Below, piece by piece: positions 1 to 5,505 of a stretch of DNA of 5,505 nt (within the stretch, counting starts at the first letter, position 1; every line of letters starts with the position of its first letter). The stretch covers positions 1 to 5,505 of the forward strand of contig CALLBE010000028.1 in assembly GCA_938001985.1 (NCBI GenBank), in the 5' to 3' direction. A program made the translations under genes and the position numbers. The notes below the pieces were generated by a model, which was given only the letters and a program-made list of their open reading frames with translations, was not told the DNA's origin and searched no databases. The DNA comes from an uncultured Verrucomicrobiales bacterium. Lineage in GTDB: Bacteria > Verrucomicrobiota > Verrucomicrobiia > Verrucomicrobiales > Akkermansiaceae.

Positions 1-723
1 GTCAAACCCATCGCCATAGGCAAGGTCGTCTATGCCAACCATGACTCTACAAAATCGAACTACGGGAAATACCTAGTCATTGAACACGAGACTCCCTCCG
101 GCAAACTCTACAGCCTCTATGCTCACTTAGCCTCAATCTGGGTTAAAACAAATCAGCCCGTCACGCTTTCATCGAAGATTGGACGCCTAGGCTACACAGG
201 TAGAGGACTCAACAGAGCCCGAGCGCACCTGCACTTAGAGCTCAACTTGATGTACTCGAAACGCTTCTCCACATGGCACAACAAGCATTATCAAACGCAA
301 AATCACCATGGCGTTTATAATGGTATTAATTTAATTGGTCTCCCCATTCATGAAATTCTAAAGAAGGGCCAATTGCCGGACATGCGCTCTTACGCCAAGA
401 AACTCCCAGCTTATTACACCATCACCACAAAACGTAAGTCAAAGCTGCCTTCTATTCTAAAAAACTACCCTTGGCTACTGGACGGACAACGAAACCAATC
501 CTCACCCAGCTGGGACATCACTTTCACAGGGTCTGGCATCCCGCTAAAAATGATCCCTTCATTTAAAAAAGTAGACTCCAAATACCCACAGGTCACCATT
601 CACACAAAATCTAAATACCCTCACCTTTGGCGAACCAAGTCGAGAATCTCAGGCCAAGGGAAAAAAGCTTTTGTAACCCCCTCAGGCGTTCGAGCCATTC
701 AACTCCTCGTCGAAAGTTTTTAA
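1..723 (+). CDS. M23 family metallopeptidase (LytM/DD-endopeptidase type), 5'-truncated by window edge
   Basis: The open frame runs from base 1 to the TAA at 721-723, giving 240 visible residues; the start lies upstream of the window. M23 enzymes are zinc endopeptidases that cut peptide cross-bridges of peptidoglycan, normally outside the inner membrane. Seen here is the second half of the catalytic fold: GKVVYA (residues 7-12), YGKYLVIEH (21-29), YAHL (40-43, catalytic-type His42), KIGRLGYTG (59-67) and the HLHLE motif (76-80), whose second His is the usual zinc ligand. The other zinc ligands (H-x3-D) should lie just before residue 1, so activity cannot be confirmed. About 160 residues follow the catalytic core, rich in Lys, Tyr and Ser, with NGINLIGL at 107-114; I do not recognise a named domain there. 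ATG/TTG codons near 247-252 are internal, because homology continues upstream of them. Only 38 bp separate it from ruvA, so cotranscription is possible but not shown. Confidence 0.88.
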   Translation, partial: VKPIAIGKVVYANHDSTKSNYGKYLVIEHETPSGKLYSLYAHLASIWVKTNQPVTLSSKIGRLGYTGRGLNRARAHLHLELNLMYSKRFSTWHNKHYQTQNHHGVYNGINLIGLPIHEILKKGQLPDMRSYAKKLPAYYTITTKRKSKLPSILKNYPWLLDGQRNQSSPSWDITFTGSGIPLKMIPSFKKVDSKYPQVTIHTKSKYPHLWRTKSRISGQGKKAFVTPSGVRAIQLLVESF

Positions 724-761
724 ACCCGAGCACAACCACCTAACAACATTTAAGTATTCAT

Positions 762-1367
762 ATGATTTCAAGACTCCGAGGCACCGTTTTACAAGCCCTA
801 CCCAACCGACTGGAAATTGATGTGAATGGTGTCGGCTATTTTGTGCACATCGGCGTGACCTCATTTGACCAACTCAACCCTGTAGAAGGTCAAGCAATTG
901 AGGTCTTCACTCACCATCATGTGAGGGAACAAGAAGCCAAACTTTTTGGCTTTGCCAATGACGAAGAACGCAGCACCTTCTTGCTCCTTGTAGATAGAGT
1001 TTCTGGTATCGGCCCCAGTACGGCACTGGCTATTTTCAGCGGCATGTCTGTTAAGGATTTTCAAATCGCTGTGGCGAACGAAGACGTGACTTCTTTATCT
1101 AAAGTCAAAGGATTAGGGAAAAAAACAGCCGAACGAATCGTCCTTGAACTGAAAGATAAAGTTGGCGTGGTTGAAGGTTGGCAGTCACAACAAACCGCAG
1201 CAACGGGCTCACCTAAGGACGAAGCTTCTCGAGATGCTGAGCTAGCACTCATTGCGCTTGGCTTCAAACACACTGACGCTAAAAAATCAGTCACTGCCGC
1301 GCTTAAGACAGATCCAGAAGCTTCCGTCAACCAGCTGATTAAAATCGCTTTACGAAGAGCGGTTTAG
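762..1367 (+). CDS. ruvA: Holliday junction branch migration protein RuvA
   Basis: Complete RuvA of 201 residues, the usual length (E. coli 203). RuvA tetramers bind four-way DNA junctions in the cytoplasm and load the RuvB ATPase for branch migration in recombinational repair. Three domains are visible. The OB-fold runs over about 1-64, starting MISRLRGTVL with VNGVGYFVHI at 21-30. The tandem helix-hairpin-helix region covers about 71-133, with GIGPSTA at 82-88 and VKGLGKKTAERI at 115-126. The C-terminal RuvB-binding domain covers about 153-201 (AELALIALGF, then QLIKIALRRAV), after a Gln/Ala/Ser-rich linker. The acidic-pin position reads VREQEAKLFGF (54-64), so E. coli Glu55-Asp56 corresponds to Glu56-Gln57 with Glu58 next. 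The ATG at 762 matches the family N-terminus exactly, but no Shine-Dalgarno precedes it (AT-rich ATTTAAGTATTC). ruvB and ruvC are not adjacent on the visible side. Confidence 0.97.
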   Translation: MISRLRGTVLQALPNRLEIDVNGVGYFVHIGVTSFDQLNPVEGQAIEVFTHHHVREQEAKLFGFANDEERSTFLLLVDRVSGIGPSTALAIFSGMSVKDFQIAVANEDVTSLSKVKGLGKKTAERIVLELKDKVGVVEGWQSQQTAATGSPKDEASRDAELALIALGFKHTDAKKSVTAALKTDPEASVNQLIKIALRRAV

Positions 1368-1377
1368 AAAAGACCTC

Positions 1378-1406
1378 TTGACCCGAAATAACAGATTTAA
1401 TAAGTT
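1378..1406 (+). promoter_or_regulatory. Candidate sigma-70-type promoter for the YqaE/Pmp3 gene
   Basis: TTGACC at 1378-1383 matches the -35 consensus at five of six bases. A 17-bp spacer leads to TAAGTT at 1401-1406, which matches the -10 consensus at only three of six bases but lies in an AT-rich run (TTTAATAAGTT). Transcription would start near 1413, leaving a leader of about 26 bases before the ATG at 1439. The site begins 10 bp after the ruvA stop. The -10 box is poor, so this is a candidate only. Confidence 0.35.
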
Positions 1407-1438
1407 AGACTCTCAACCTCTTCTCTAAGAACAATATC

Positions 1439-1600
1439 ATGAGTCAACCTATACAAATCATCATCGCTATCTTCTTCCCTCCAGTTGCCGTTTTTCTAAA
1501 GAACGGTATTGGTAAAGATCTTATTATCAACATCGTATTAACCATCCTTGGCTACATCCCTGGTATTATACATGCTCTTTGGCTGATTCTGAAGAAGTAG
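1439..1600 (+). CDS. YqaE/Pmp3 (UPF0057) family small membrane protein
   Basis: A 53-residue hydrophobic protein that matches the Pmp3/YqaE pattern along its whole length: two predicted membrane helices (about residues 4-20 and 28-51) joined by the polar KNGIGKD loop (21-27). The family hallmarks FFPPVAVFLK (12-21) and LGYIPGIIHALW (37-48) are both present. Family members are typically 50-60 residues, so it is full length. Plant and yeast relatives affect membrane potential and salt or cold tolerance; bacterial members are often stress induced, but their molecular function is unclear. The start has only a weak AAGA (1427-1430) eight bases upstream. A candidate promoter precedes it and a stem-loop follows, so it may be transcribed alone. 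The identification rests on the conserved sequence; its role here is not known. Confidence 0.9.
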   Translation: MSQPIQIIIAIFFPPVAVFLKNGIGKDLIINIVLTILGYIPGIIHALWLILKK

Positions 1601-1650
1601 TCCTCTTAACTTATCAAGCAATAAAACATTGCTGAAATTTAACAGTTAAC

Positions 1651-1683
1651 AGCTTTTGTCTACATAAAGAGATAAAAGCTTTT
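1651..1683 (+). terminator. Stem-loop after the Pmp3 gene, possible intrinsic terminator
   Basis: Bases 1651-1661 (AGCTTTTGTCT) pair with 1670-1680 (AGATAAAAGCT) to give an 11-bp stem, counting one G-U pair, around an 8-base loop. The U-run after the stem is short (TTT at 1681-1683, preceded by the final stem T) and the stem is AU-rich, so termination may be weak. It sits 50 bp after the Pmp3 stop and 135 bp before rnc. It could instead be a structured element of the rnc leader, such as an RNase III processing site. Confidence 0.4.
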
Positions 1684-1686
1684 ACG

Positions 1687-1740
1687 ACCTCTCTAAGTTG
1701 TTTCATCGAGAGAAATCACCTCTATTCAATACCTCTCTAA
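1687..1740 (+). repeat. 10-bp direct repeat ACCTCTCTAA in the rnc leader region
   Basis: ACCTCTCTAA occurs at 1687-1696 and again at 1731-1740, exactly 44 bp apart start to start, with a related CACCTCT at 1718-1724 between them. A degenerate copy, ACCTCTTCTCTAAG, lies at 1416-1429 in front of the Pmp3 gene. The spacing is about four helical turns, which would suit a regulator binding one face of the DNA, but pyrimidine-rich repeats of this length can arise by chance. Confidence 0.35.
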
Positions 1741-1758
1741 ACGTTTCCGTTTCTAAGC

Positions 1759-1800
1759 TTAGTTTAAAAAAAACTTTTCATTCAACAGCTCAGCGATCAT
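1759..1800 (-). other. Candidate 13-codon minus-strand ORF with a perfect Shine-Dalgarno
   Basis: On the minus strand the sequence AAGGAGGTGA (complement of 1806-1815) is followed five bases later by ATG, so the AGGAGG core lies at the ideal distance of eight bases. The frame encodes MIAELLNEKFFLN and stops at TAA (1761-1759). Just beyond it, the minus strand reads AAACG-GAAA-CGTTT (1752-1739), a 5-bp hairpin with a GNRA loop. No convincing promoter was seen on this strand upstream, which lies inside rnc. It may be a real leader or micropeptide, or only the mirror of the anti-Shine-Dalgarno-like run on the + strand. Confidence 0.15.
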
Positions 1801-1805
1801 GATGC

Positions 1806-1815
1806 TCACCTCCTT
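1806..1815 (+). promoter_or_regulatory. Anti-Shine-Dalgarno-like sequence abutting the rnc start codon
   Basis: The ten bases TCACCTCCTT are identical to the conserved 3' tail of bacterial 16S rRNA and end immediately before the rnc ATG at 1816; the A of the ATG extends the match to 11. A normal Shine-Dalgarno is absent, so this mRNA cannot pair with the 16S tail here and would instead resemble it. The rnc leader contains no AAGGAGG that could fold onto it. An effect on translation is inference; the sequence identity is directly visible. Confidence 0.45.
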
Positions 1816-2541
1816 ATGGAATCACTAGAGAAGAGTATTGGGTATAAATTTAAAAATTCGGTTTTACTTGGTGAAGCCGTCACTCACCCTTCTTTAGCTT
1901 ATGAGAGTCATCATATTCATTTTGATAATCAGCGCCTTGAGTTTTTAGGCGATGCCGTGATTCAGTTAACGATCACTTCCCAATTATTCAGCCTGCCGAT
2001 TGAATATAAAGAAGGGATGATGACGCAGATGAGGTCTCGACTGGTTTCAAAAAAAGCCCTCGCTGACATCGCTCGCAATATTAATTTAGGGGACTATCTT
2101 TTGATGGGAAAAGGTGAAGAATCTACAGGCGGTCGCCAACGTGATTCTTCTCTTTGCGATGCCTTCGAATCGCTAATAGGGGCGATCTACCTAGATGGAG
2201 GTTTTGATGAAGCTCAAACCGTTCTGGAGTACTTAATGAAAGAGGCCGTTGCTGAAATCGCAGCCAAACCTGAAGTTAAAAACCCAAAGGGTAAACTACA
2301 AGAAATCCTACAAGGGTTATATTCTGAAAGCCCTAGTTACGACATCGAGGGCACGAAAGGCCCTGCTCACGAACGTGAATTCACCTGCAGCGTTAACTGG
2401 CTCGGTATTCTTTTAGGTGTCGGTTCAGGAACTAGTAAAAAGGTGGCGGAGATTAATGCTGCTGAAGCCGCTATTGAAGGCAAAGTCTGGGAGCGTCCTG
2501 AAATTCAAGGAAAGCTGAATCAGCTTCTTTCCACCAACTAA
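1816..2541 (+). CDS. rnc: Ribonuclease III
   Basis: Complete RNase III of 241 residues (typical 220-250), a cytoplasmic Mg-dependent dimeric endonuclease that cuts double-stranded RNA in rRNA maturation and mRNA control. The nuclease domain covers about 1-150, with the THPS motif at 23-26, the signature NQRLEFLGDAV at 38-48, and DAFESLIGAIYLDGG at 115-129. The metal-binding acids equivalent to E. coli Glu41, Asp45, Asp114 and Glu117 are present as Glu42, Asp46, Asp115 and Glu118; Glu66 matches Glu65. The residue equivalent to E. coli Glu38 is Gln39. A double-stranded-RNA-binding domain follows at about 156-224 (NPKGKLQEILQ; GPAHEREFTCSV; GTSKKVAEINAAEAAI). ATG 1816 is the only ATG, GTG or TTG start in this frame after the stop at 1765-1767, and it fits the family N-terminus (LEKSIGYKFKN), yet it has no Shine-Dalgarno. 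It is probably the first gene of an operon with the Hsp70 gene and eboE. Confidence 0.97.
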   Translation: MESLEKSIGYKFKNSVLLGEAVTHPSLAYESHHIHFDNQRLEFLGDAVIQLTITSQLFSLPIEYKEGMMTQMRSRLVSKKALADIARNINLGDYLLMGKGEESTGGRQRDSSLCDAFESLIGAIYLDGGFDEAQTVLEYLMKEAVAEIAAKPEVKNPKGKLQEILQGLYSESPSYDIEGTKGPAHEREFTCSVNWLGILLGVGSGTSKKVAEINAAEAAIEGKVWERPEIQGKLNQLLSTN

Positions 2542-2544
2542 GGA
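2540..2544 (+). promoter_or_regulatory. Closely spaced ribosome binding site for the Hsp70 gene
   Basis: AAGGA overlaps the rnc stop codon (TAA 2539-2541) and lies only two bases before the ATG at 2547, shorter than the usual 5-9. No other start codon lies near enough to suit it, and the ATG fits the Hsp70 N-terminus. With a 5-bp gap between rnc and this gene, translation probably depends on ribosomes finishing rnc (termination-reinitiation). Confidence 0.5.
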
Positions 2545-2546
2545 TT

Positions 2547-4325
2547 ATGTCTGTTGTCATAGGCATCGATTTAGGGACGACCAACTCTGCTATTGCTGTC
2601 GTTGAAGATGGGATTCCCTTTGTTTTAGCAAACGAAGCAGGTGAGCGCATCATGCCCAGCGCTCTTTACACCCACAGTGAAGCTGATTTTAAAATCGGCA
2701 GCCCTGCGAAACGAGCAGGCTCGCTTAATCCAAAAAATTTAATCACCAGCACTAAGCGATTAATTGGTCAAACGTCGACCACGATTGGGACGGACCAAAA
2801 CCTTTCAAATCTCACGGTGGAAGGCACCACCCTTTTTCATCAAACGGAGCATGGCAAATTCAGACCTGAGGAGGTTTCTGCTGAAATTTTAAAAGAATTA
2901 AAACGAACTGTAGAGTTTCGTTTGGGCACCCCTGCAGAGGAGGCGGTGATTACAGTTCCAGCTTACTTCAACCACAATCAACGTGAACAAACCTTAAAGG
3001 CGGCTGAACTAGCAGGCTTCAAGGTCACCAGACTCTTAAACGAACCCACAGCAGCTGCGCTCTCTTATGGATTGAACCGCGAGAAGGGCAAACAAACCAT
3101 TATTGTCTACGATTTGGGGGGCGGTACCTTTGACCTCTCAGTATTGGAGTTGAATGATGGGGTCTTTCAGGTTTTATCCACTGCTGGCGACACACAGCTT
3201 GGAGGGGATGACATTGACCAGCTTCTAGTCGATTGGATTATTGAGCAATCACAATTGAATACGCAGACACTGGATGACCTGCAAAAGCAGCGTTTAAGTG
3301 AAGCAGCTCAACAGGCTAAATGTGAACTCTCTGAAGAAACAGAGGTGAGCATCACGATTCCTTTCTTCAACGCGCCAGAGGCTGAAAACATCGATATCAC
3401 CCTCTCTAGAAATGAATTCGAGACCTTAATCACCACCTTACTTAAAAAGACAGAGTCCTTGTGTTTAAGAGCCTTAAGTGACGCTGAGCTCGAAGTCTCC
3501 GATATTGATTCGGTCATCCTGGTTGGAGGCTCAACACGAATCCCAGCGGTTCGCTCCTTATGTGAAAAAATCTTCAAACAAGCTCCAAATTTGAGTGAAA
3601 ATCCGGATGAATCGATTGCCATCGGGGCGGCGATTCAAGCAGGTATTTTATCTGGGGCTTTTAAAAAAGTACTCCTTTTAGATGTCACGCCACTCTCTCT
3701 AGGAATTGAAACCTTTGGGGGCTTGATGAATGTAATCATTCCCCGCAACACCACGATTCCCTGCAAAGCTGGTGAGATGTTCACCAATTCCATCACCAAT
3801 CAAAAAACCATGGCTGTTCGCGTCCTTCAAGGGGAGCGTGAATTGGCTAAAGACAACTGGCAACTCGGCGAATTCGAATTGGAGTTTCAACCACAACCGA
3901 AAGGCCAAGCTCGTATTGGCATTCAATTCAGCATTGACGAAAACGGCGTACTTGAGGTCCTAGGTAGAGACACTTCAGACGAATCCGATACTTTATTCCA
4001 AATCGAAGACATTGCGGTCAATGTGGCAGACAGTGATGTCGAGCAAATGATTGAAGACTCCGTAGAGCACGCCTTCGAGGACATGCACGCGCGTCGCCTA
4101 ACGGAAGCCAAGCTCAAATCAAAGGAATTGTCCTCAGCGCTTGAGACCGTCTTCCAACATTATGGAAATTTGATGACTCAAGAGGAAGAGACGGAGTTGC
4201 CCGCCTTGCTCTCTGAGCTGAATCAGGCCATTGAAAATGATGATTTACCGGCCTTAAAAGCACTCAATAAAACCATTGATCAAAAGACCTTAGGCATCGC
4301 CAGTCGTATTACTGAACAGCTTTAA
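2547..4325 (+). CDS. Hsp70-family molecular chaperone (HscA-like or specialised DnaK paralogue)
   Basis: An Hsp70 of 592 residues, an ATP-driven cytoplasmic chaperone. The ATPase domain (about 1-370) has all three family signatures: GIDLGTTNSAI (6-16), VYDLGGGTFDLSVL (187-200) and VILVGGSTRIPAVR (323-336). Lys70 in STKRLIG and Thr216 in GDTQLGGDD match DnaK Lys70 and Thr199. The hydrophobic linker LLLDVTP (376-382) leads into the substrate-binding beta domain (about 383-490, with SLGIETFGG and RVLQGEREL) and a helical lid (about 491-592). The protein ends at the lid; the disordered acidic tail of DnaK (638 residues in E. coli) is missing. The length and the lid end (about 564-592) recall HscA (616 residues), which serves iron-sulfur cluster assembly, but no isc or hscB gene is nearby, so that role is unproven. 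It is unlikely to be the main DnaK, since grpE and dnaJ are absent here. It sits between rnc and eboE in an apparent operon. Confidence 0.93.
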   Translation: MSVVIGIDLGTTNSAIAVVEDGIPFVLANEAGERIMPSALYTHSEADFKIGSPAKRAGSLNPKNLITSTKRLIGQTSTTIGTDQNLSNLTVEGTTLFHQTEHGKFRPEEVSAEILKELKRTVEFRLGTPAEEAVITVPAYFNHNQREQTLKAAELAGFKVTRLLNEPTAAALSYGLNREKGKQTIIVYDLGGGTFDLSVLELNDGVFQVLSTAGDTQLGGDDIDQLLVDWIIEQSQLNTQTLDDLQKQRLSEAAQQAKCELSEETEVSITIPFFNAPEAENIDITLSRNEFETLITTLLKKTESLCLRALSDAELEVSDIDSVILVGGSTRIPAVRSLCEKIFKQAPNLSENPDESIAIGAAIQAGILSGAFKKVLLLDVTPLSLGIETFGGLMNVIIPRNTTIPCKAGEMFTNSITNQKTMAVRVLQGERELAKDNWQLGEFELEFQPQPKGQARIGIQFSIDENGVLEVLGRDTSDESDTLFQIEDIAVNVADSDVEQMIEDSVEHAFEDMHARRLTEAKLKSKELSSALETVFQHYGNLMTQEEETELPALLSELNQAIENDDLPALKALNKTIDQKTLGIASRITEQL

Positions 4326-4343
4326 TCAAAGGCTTATCAACTC

Positions 4344-5504
4344 ATGAAATTAGATTCTGCACACCTCGCTTATTGCACGAATATTCATCCAGCTGAAACT
4401 TGGGATGAAACGTTTCAGATGCTAAAAACCTTTGTCTTGCCCGTTCGAGATGAATTAAGAGCTTCAGGTGTTTTACAACAAGAAGAGCCTTACGCTATTG
4501 GTCTTCGCTTGTCCGCTATTGCCGCAGAAGCCTTACTCGAAGGAGATACTTTATTTGATTTCAAAGCCTGGTTGGCTGAAGAGAACTGCTATGTTTTCAC
4601 CATCAATGGCTTCCCTTATGGCCAGTTTCATGAAACCTCGGTCAAAGAAAATGTCTACCGTCCCGATTGGCAAAGTCGAGAGCGCGTAACGTATACTAAA
4701 AACCTATTTCATATTATTGGTCAATTAGTGCCAGAAGGTGTCTCAGGCTCAGTATCCACCTCGCCGGGTTCCTTTAAAACCTTTGACGCCAATCTCGACC
4801 TGATGCTCCAACACTATGCTGAAGTCGCAGAATTTATTGAGTCTTGCTCCGAAGAGTACCAAAGAGATTTACATCTGGGAATTGAACCGGAGCCTTTTGG
4901 GTATCTAGAGACCACGGATGAAACCATTGAGTTCTTCAATCAGCTTCACCAAGCGTTCCCAAGTTTATCTCCCATTATTGAAAAACGCATTGGCGTCAAC
5001 TACGACACCTGCCACATGGCTATTCAGTATGAAGACGCAGCCACTTCCCTCAAAAAGCTGGCTGACCAGAACATTCGAATTTCTAAAATTCATCTATCCA
5101 ACGCCCCTCAACTCTCACCTCAAGTTTCTGAAGAGTTAGAGACGATTCGACAGTTTGAAGAGCCCACCTATCTTCACCAAGTGATTGCGAAAAAAGGCAG
5201 CCAACTTTTACGCTACAAAGATTTAAATGAAGCACTCGCAAGCCAAGAAGCGTTAAGCGCAGAGCAATGGCGAGTTCACTTTCACATCCCTCTATACGCT
5301 AACCATCAGGCGACTCTCTCATCCACTGAAGTCCATCTGAAAGACTCCATTCACTATTTGTTAAAGAACAAACAGGCTTGTGAACATTTAGAAATGGAGA
5401 CTTACACCTGGGGAGTTATGCCTGGGCATTTATCCGAAGGGATTACCACGCAGATCACTAACGAATACGCCTGGGTCTTAGACCAGCTTCGGACGGCTGA
5501 TTAA
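4344..5504 (+). CDS. eboE: EboE-type protein of the ebo cluster (sugar isomerase-like TIM barrel)
   Basis: A complete 386-residue protein, close to the usual size for EboE. Recognised from the N-terminal HLAYCTNIHPAETWDE (7-22), IGLRLS (52-57), YVFTINGFPYGQFH (83-96) and VYRPDW (104-109), a pattern typical of EboE. The fold should be a xylose-isomerase-like TIM barrel; likely metal or substrate residues are Glu181 (GIEPEP), Asp221 and His224 (NYDTCH), His250 (KIHLSNA), His312/His314 (HFHIPL) and Glu350/Glu352. No signal peptide or membrane segment is seen, so it is probably cytoplasmic. In cyanobacteria the ebo cluster is needed to move a scytonemin precursor to the periplasm; the reaction of EboE itself is not established. 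Start: ATG 4344 has AAAGG at 4328-4332, eleven bases upstream. It follows the Hsp70 stop by 18 bp. The window ends one base after the stop, so other ebo genes may follow. Confidence 0.85.
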   Translation: MKLDSAHLAYCTNIHPAETWDETFQMLKTFVLPVRDELRASGVLQQEEPYAIGLRLSAIAAEALLEGDTLFDFKAWLAEENCYVFTINGFPYGQFHETSVKENVYRPDWQSRERVTYTKNLFHIIGQLVPEGVSGSVSTSPGSFKTFDANLDLMLQHYAEVAEFIESCSEEYQRDLHLGIEPEPFGYLETTDETIEFFNQLHQAFPSLSPIIEKRIGVNYDTCHMAIQYEDAATSLKKLADQNIRISKIHLSNAPQLSPQVSEELETIRQFEEPTYLHQVIAKKGSQLLRYKDLNEALASQEALSAEQWRVHFHIPLYANHQATLSSTEVHLKDSIHYLLKNKQACEHLEMETYTWGVMPGHLSEGITTQITNEYAWVLDQLRTAD

Positions 5505-5505
5505 G

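Noticed and set aside
247..723. A separate 158-residue gene starting at 247
   Set aside because: The same frame is open to base 1 and carries M23 motifs (YAHL, GYTG, HLHLE) upstream, so the codons near 247 are internal.
1361..1440. An intrinsic terminator after ruvA
   Set aside because: No stable inverted repeat with a T-run was found between the ruvA stop and the Pmp3 start.
1698..1726. A promoter for rnc (TTGTTT, 17-bp spacer, TCTATT)
   Set aside because: The boxes match consensus at only three and four of six bases, no better than chance in AT-rich DNA.
1753..1773. Palindrome CTAAGCTTAG followed by an A-tract as a terminator
   Set aside because: The palindrome has no loop and the following run is A, not T, on the + strand; on the minus strand the T-run precedes it rather than follows.
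1806..1816. A 16S rRNA gene fragment
   Set aside because: Only 10-11 bases match the rRNA tail; the preceding bases (GATGC) do not match the conserved GGA and helix 45 sequence is absent.
3308..3622. A 104-residue minus-strand ORF inside the Hsp70 gene
   Set aside because: It lies wholly antisense to strongly conserved Hsp70 coding sequence and shows no recognisable motif; the other antisense and shifted-frame ORFs at 682-864, 861-1064, 1061-1330, 2471-2653, 3699-3926, 3923-4117, 3772-3963, 4468-4689 and 4918-5139 were set aside for the same reason.

Overview
The window reads as ordinary chromosomal DNA from a bacterium with mid-range GC (mid-40s percent by eye). All genes lie on the + strand and are closely spaced. 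The style of the proteins (an M23 peptidase with a long C-terminal extension, a short Hsp70 paralogue beside rnc, and an EboE-type protein) suggests Verrucomicrobiota, perhaps the Opitutae/Puniceicoccales side. That placement is an inference from memory of families and was not tested. No mobile element, CRISPR array, tRNA or rRNA gene was seen.

Left half: the 3' part of an M23 (LytM-type) metallopeptidase gene enters from the left edge and ends at 723. It is followed after 38 bp by a complete ruvA (762-1367). A candidate promoter (1378-1406) then precedes a 53-residue YqaE/Pmp3 membrane protein gene (1439-1600). A 215-bp intergenic region (1601-1815) follows. It holds an 11-bp stem-loop that may be a terminator, a 10-bp direct repeat, a short palindrome with an A-tract, and the most curious element of the window: TCACCTCCTT, the sequence of the 16S rRNA 3' tail (anti-Shine-Dalgarno), directly abutting the rnc ATG where a Shine-Dalgarno would be expected. 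Read on the minus strand, the same bases form a perfect Shine-Dalgarno in front of a 13-codon ORF.

Right half: rnc (RNase III, 1816-2541), an Hsp70-family chaperone of 592 residues (2547-4325) and eboE (4344-5504) follow one another with gaps of 5 and 18 bp and look like one operon. RNase III matures rRNA and regulates mRNAs. The Hsp70 has a complete ATPase and substrate-binding domain but no DnaK-type acidic tail, so it resembles HscA or a specialised paralogue. EboE is a predicted TIM-barrel, xylose-isomerase-like protein of the ebo gene cluster, which in cyanobacteria is linked to moving a scytonemin precursor to the periplasm and whose biochemistry is unsettled. The window ends one base after the eboE stop, so the rest of any ebo cluster would lie just downstream. 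I found no clearly new multi-gene system; the best leads are the rnc start region and the chaperone-eboE linkage.
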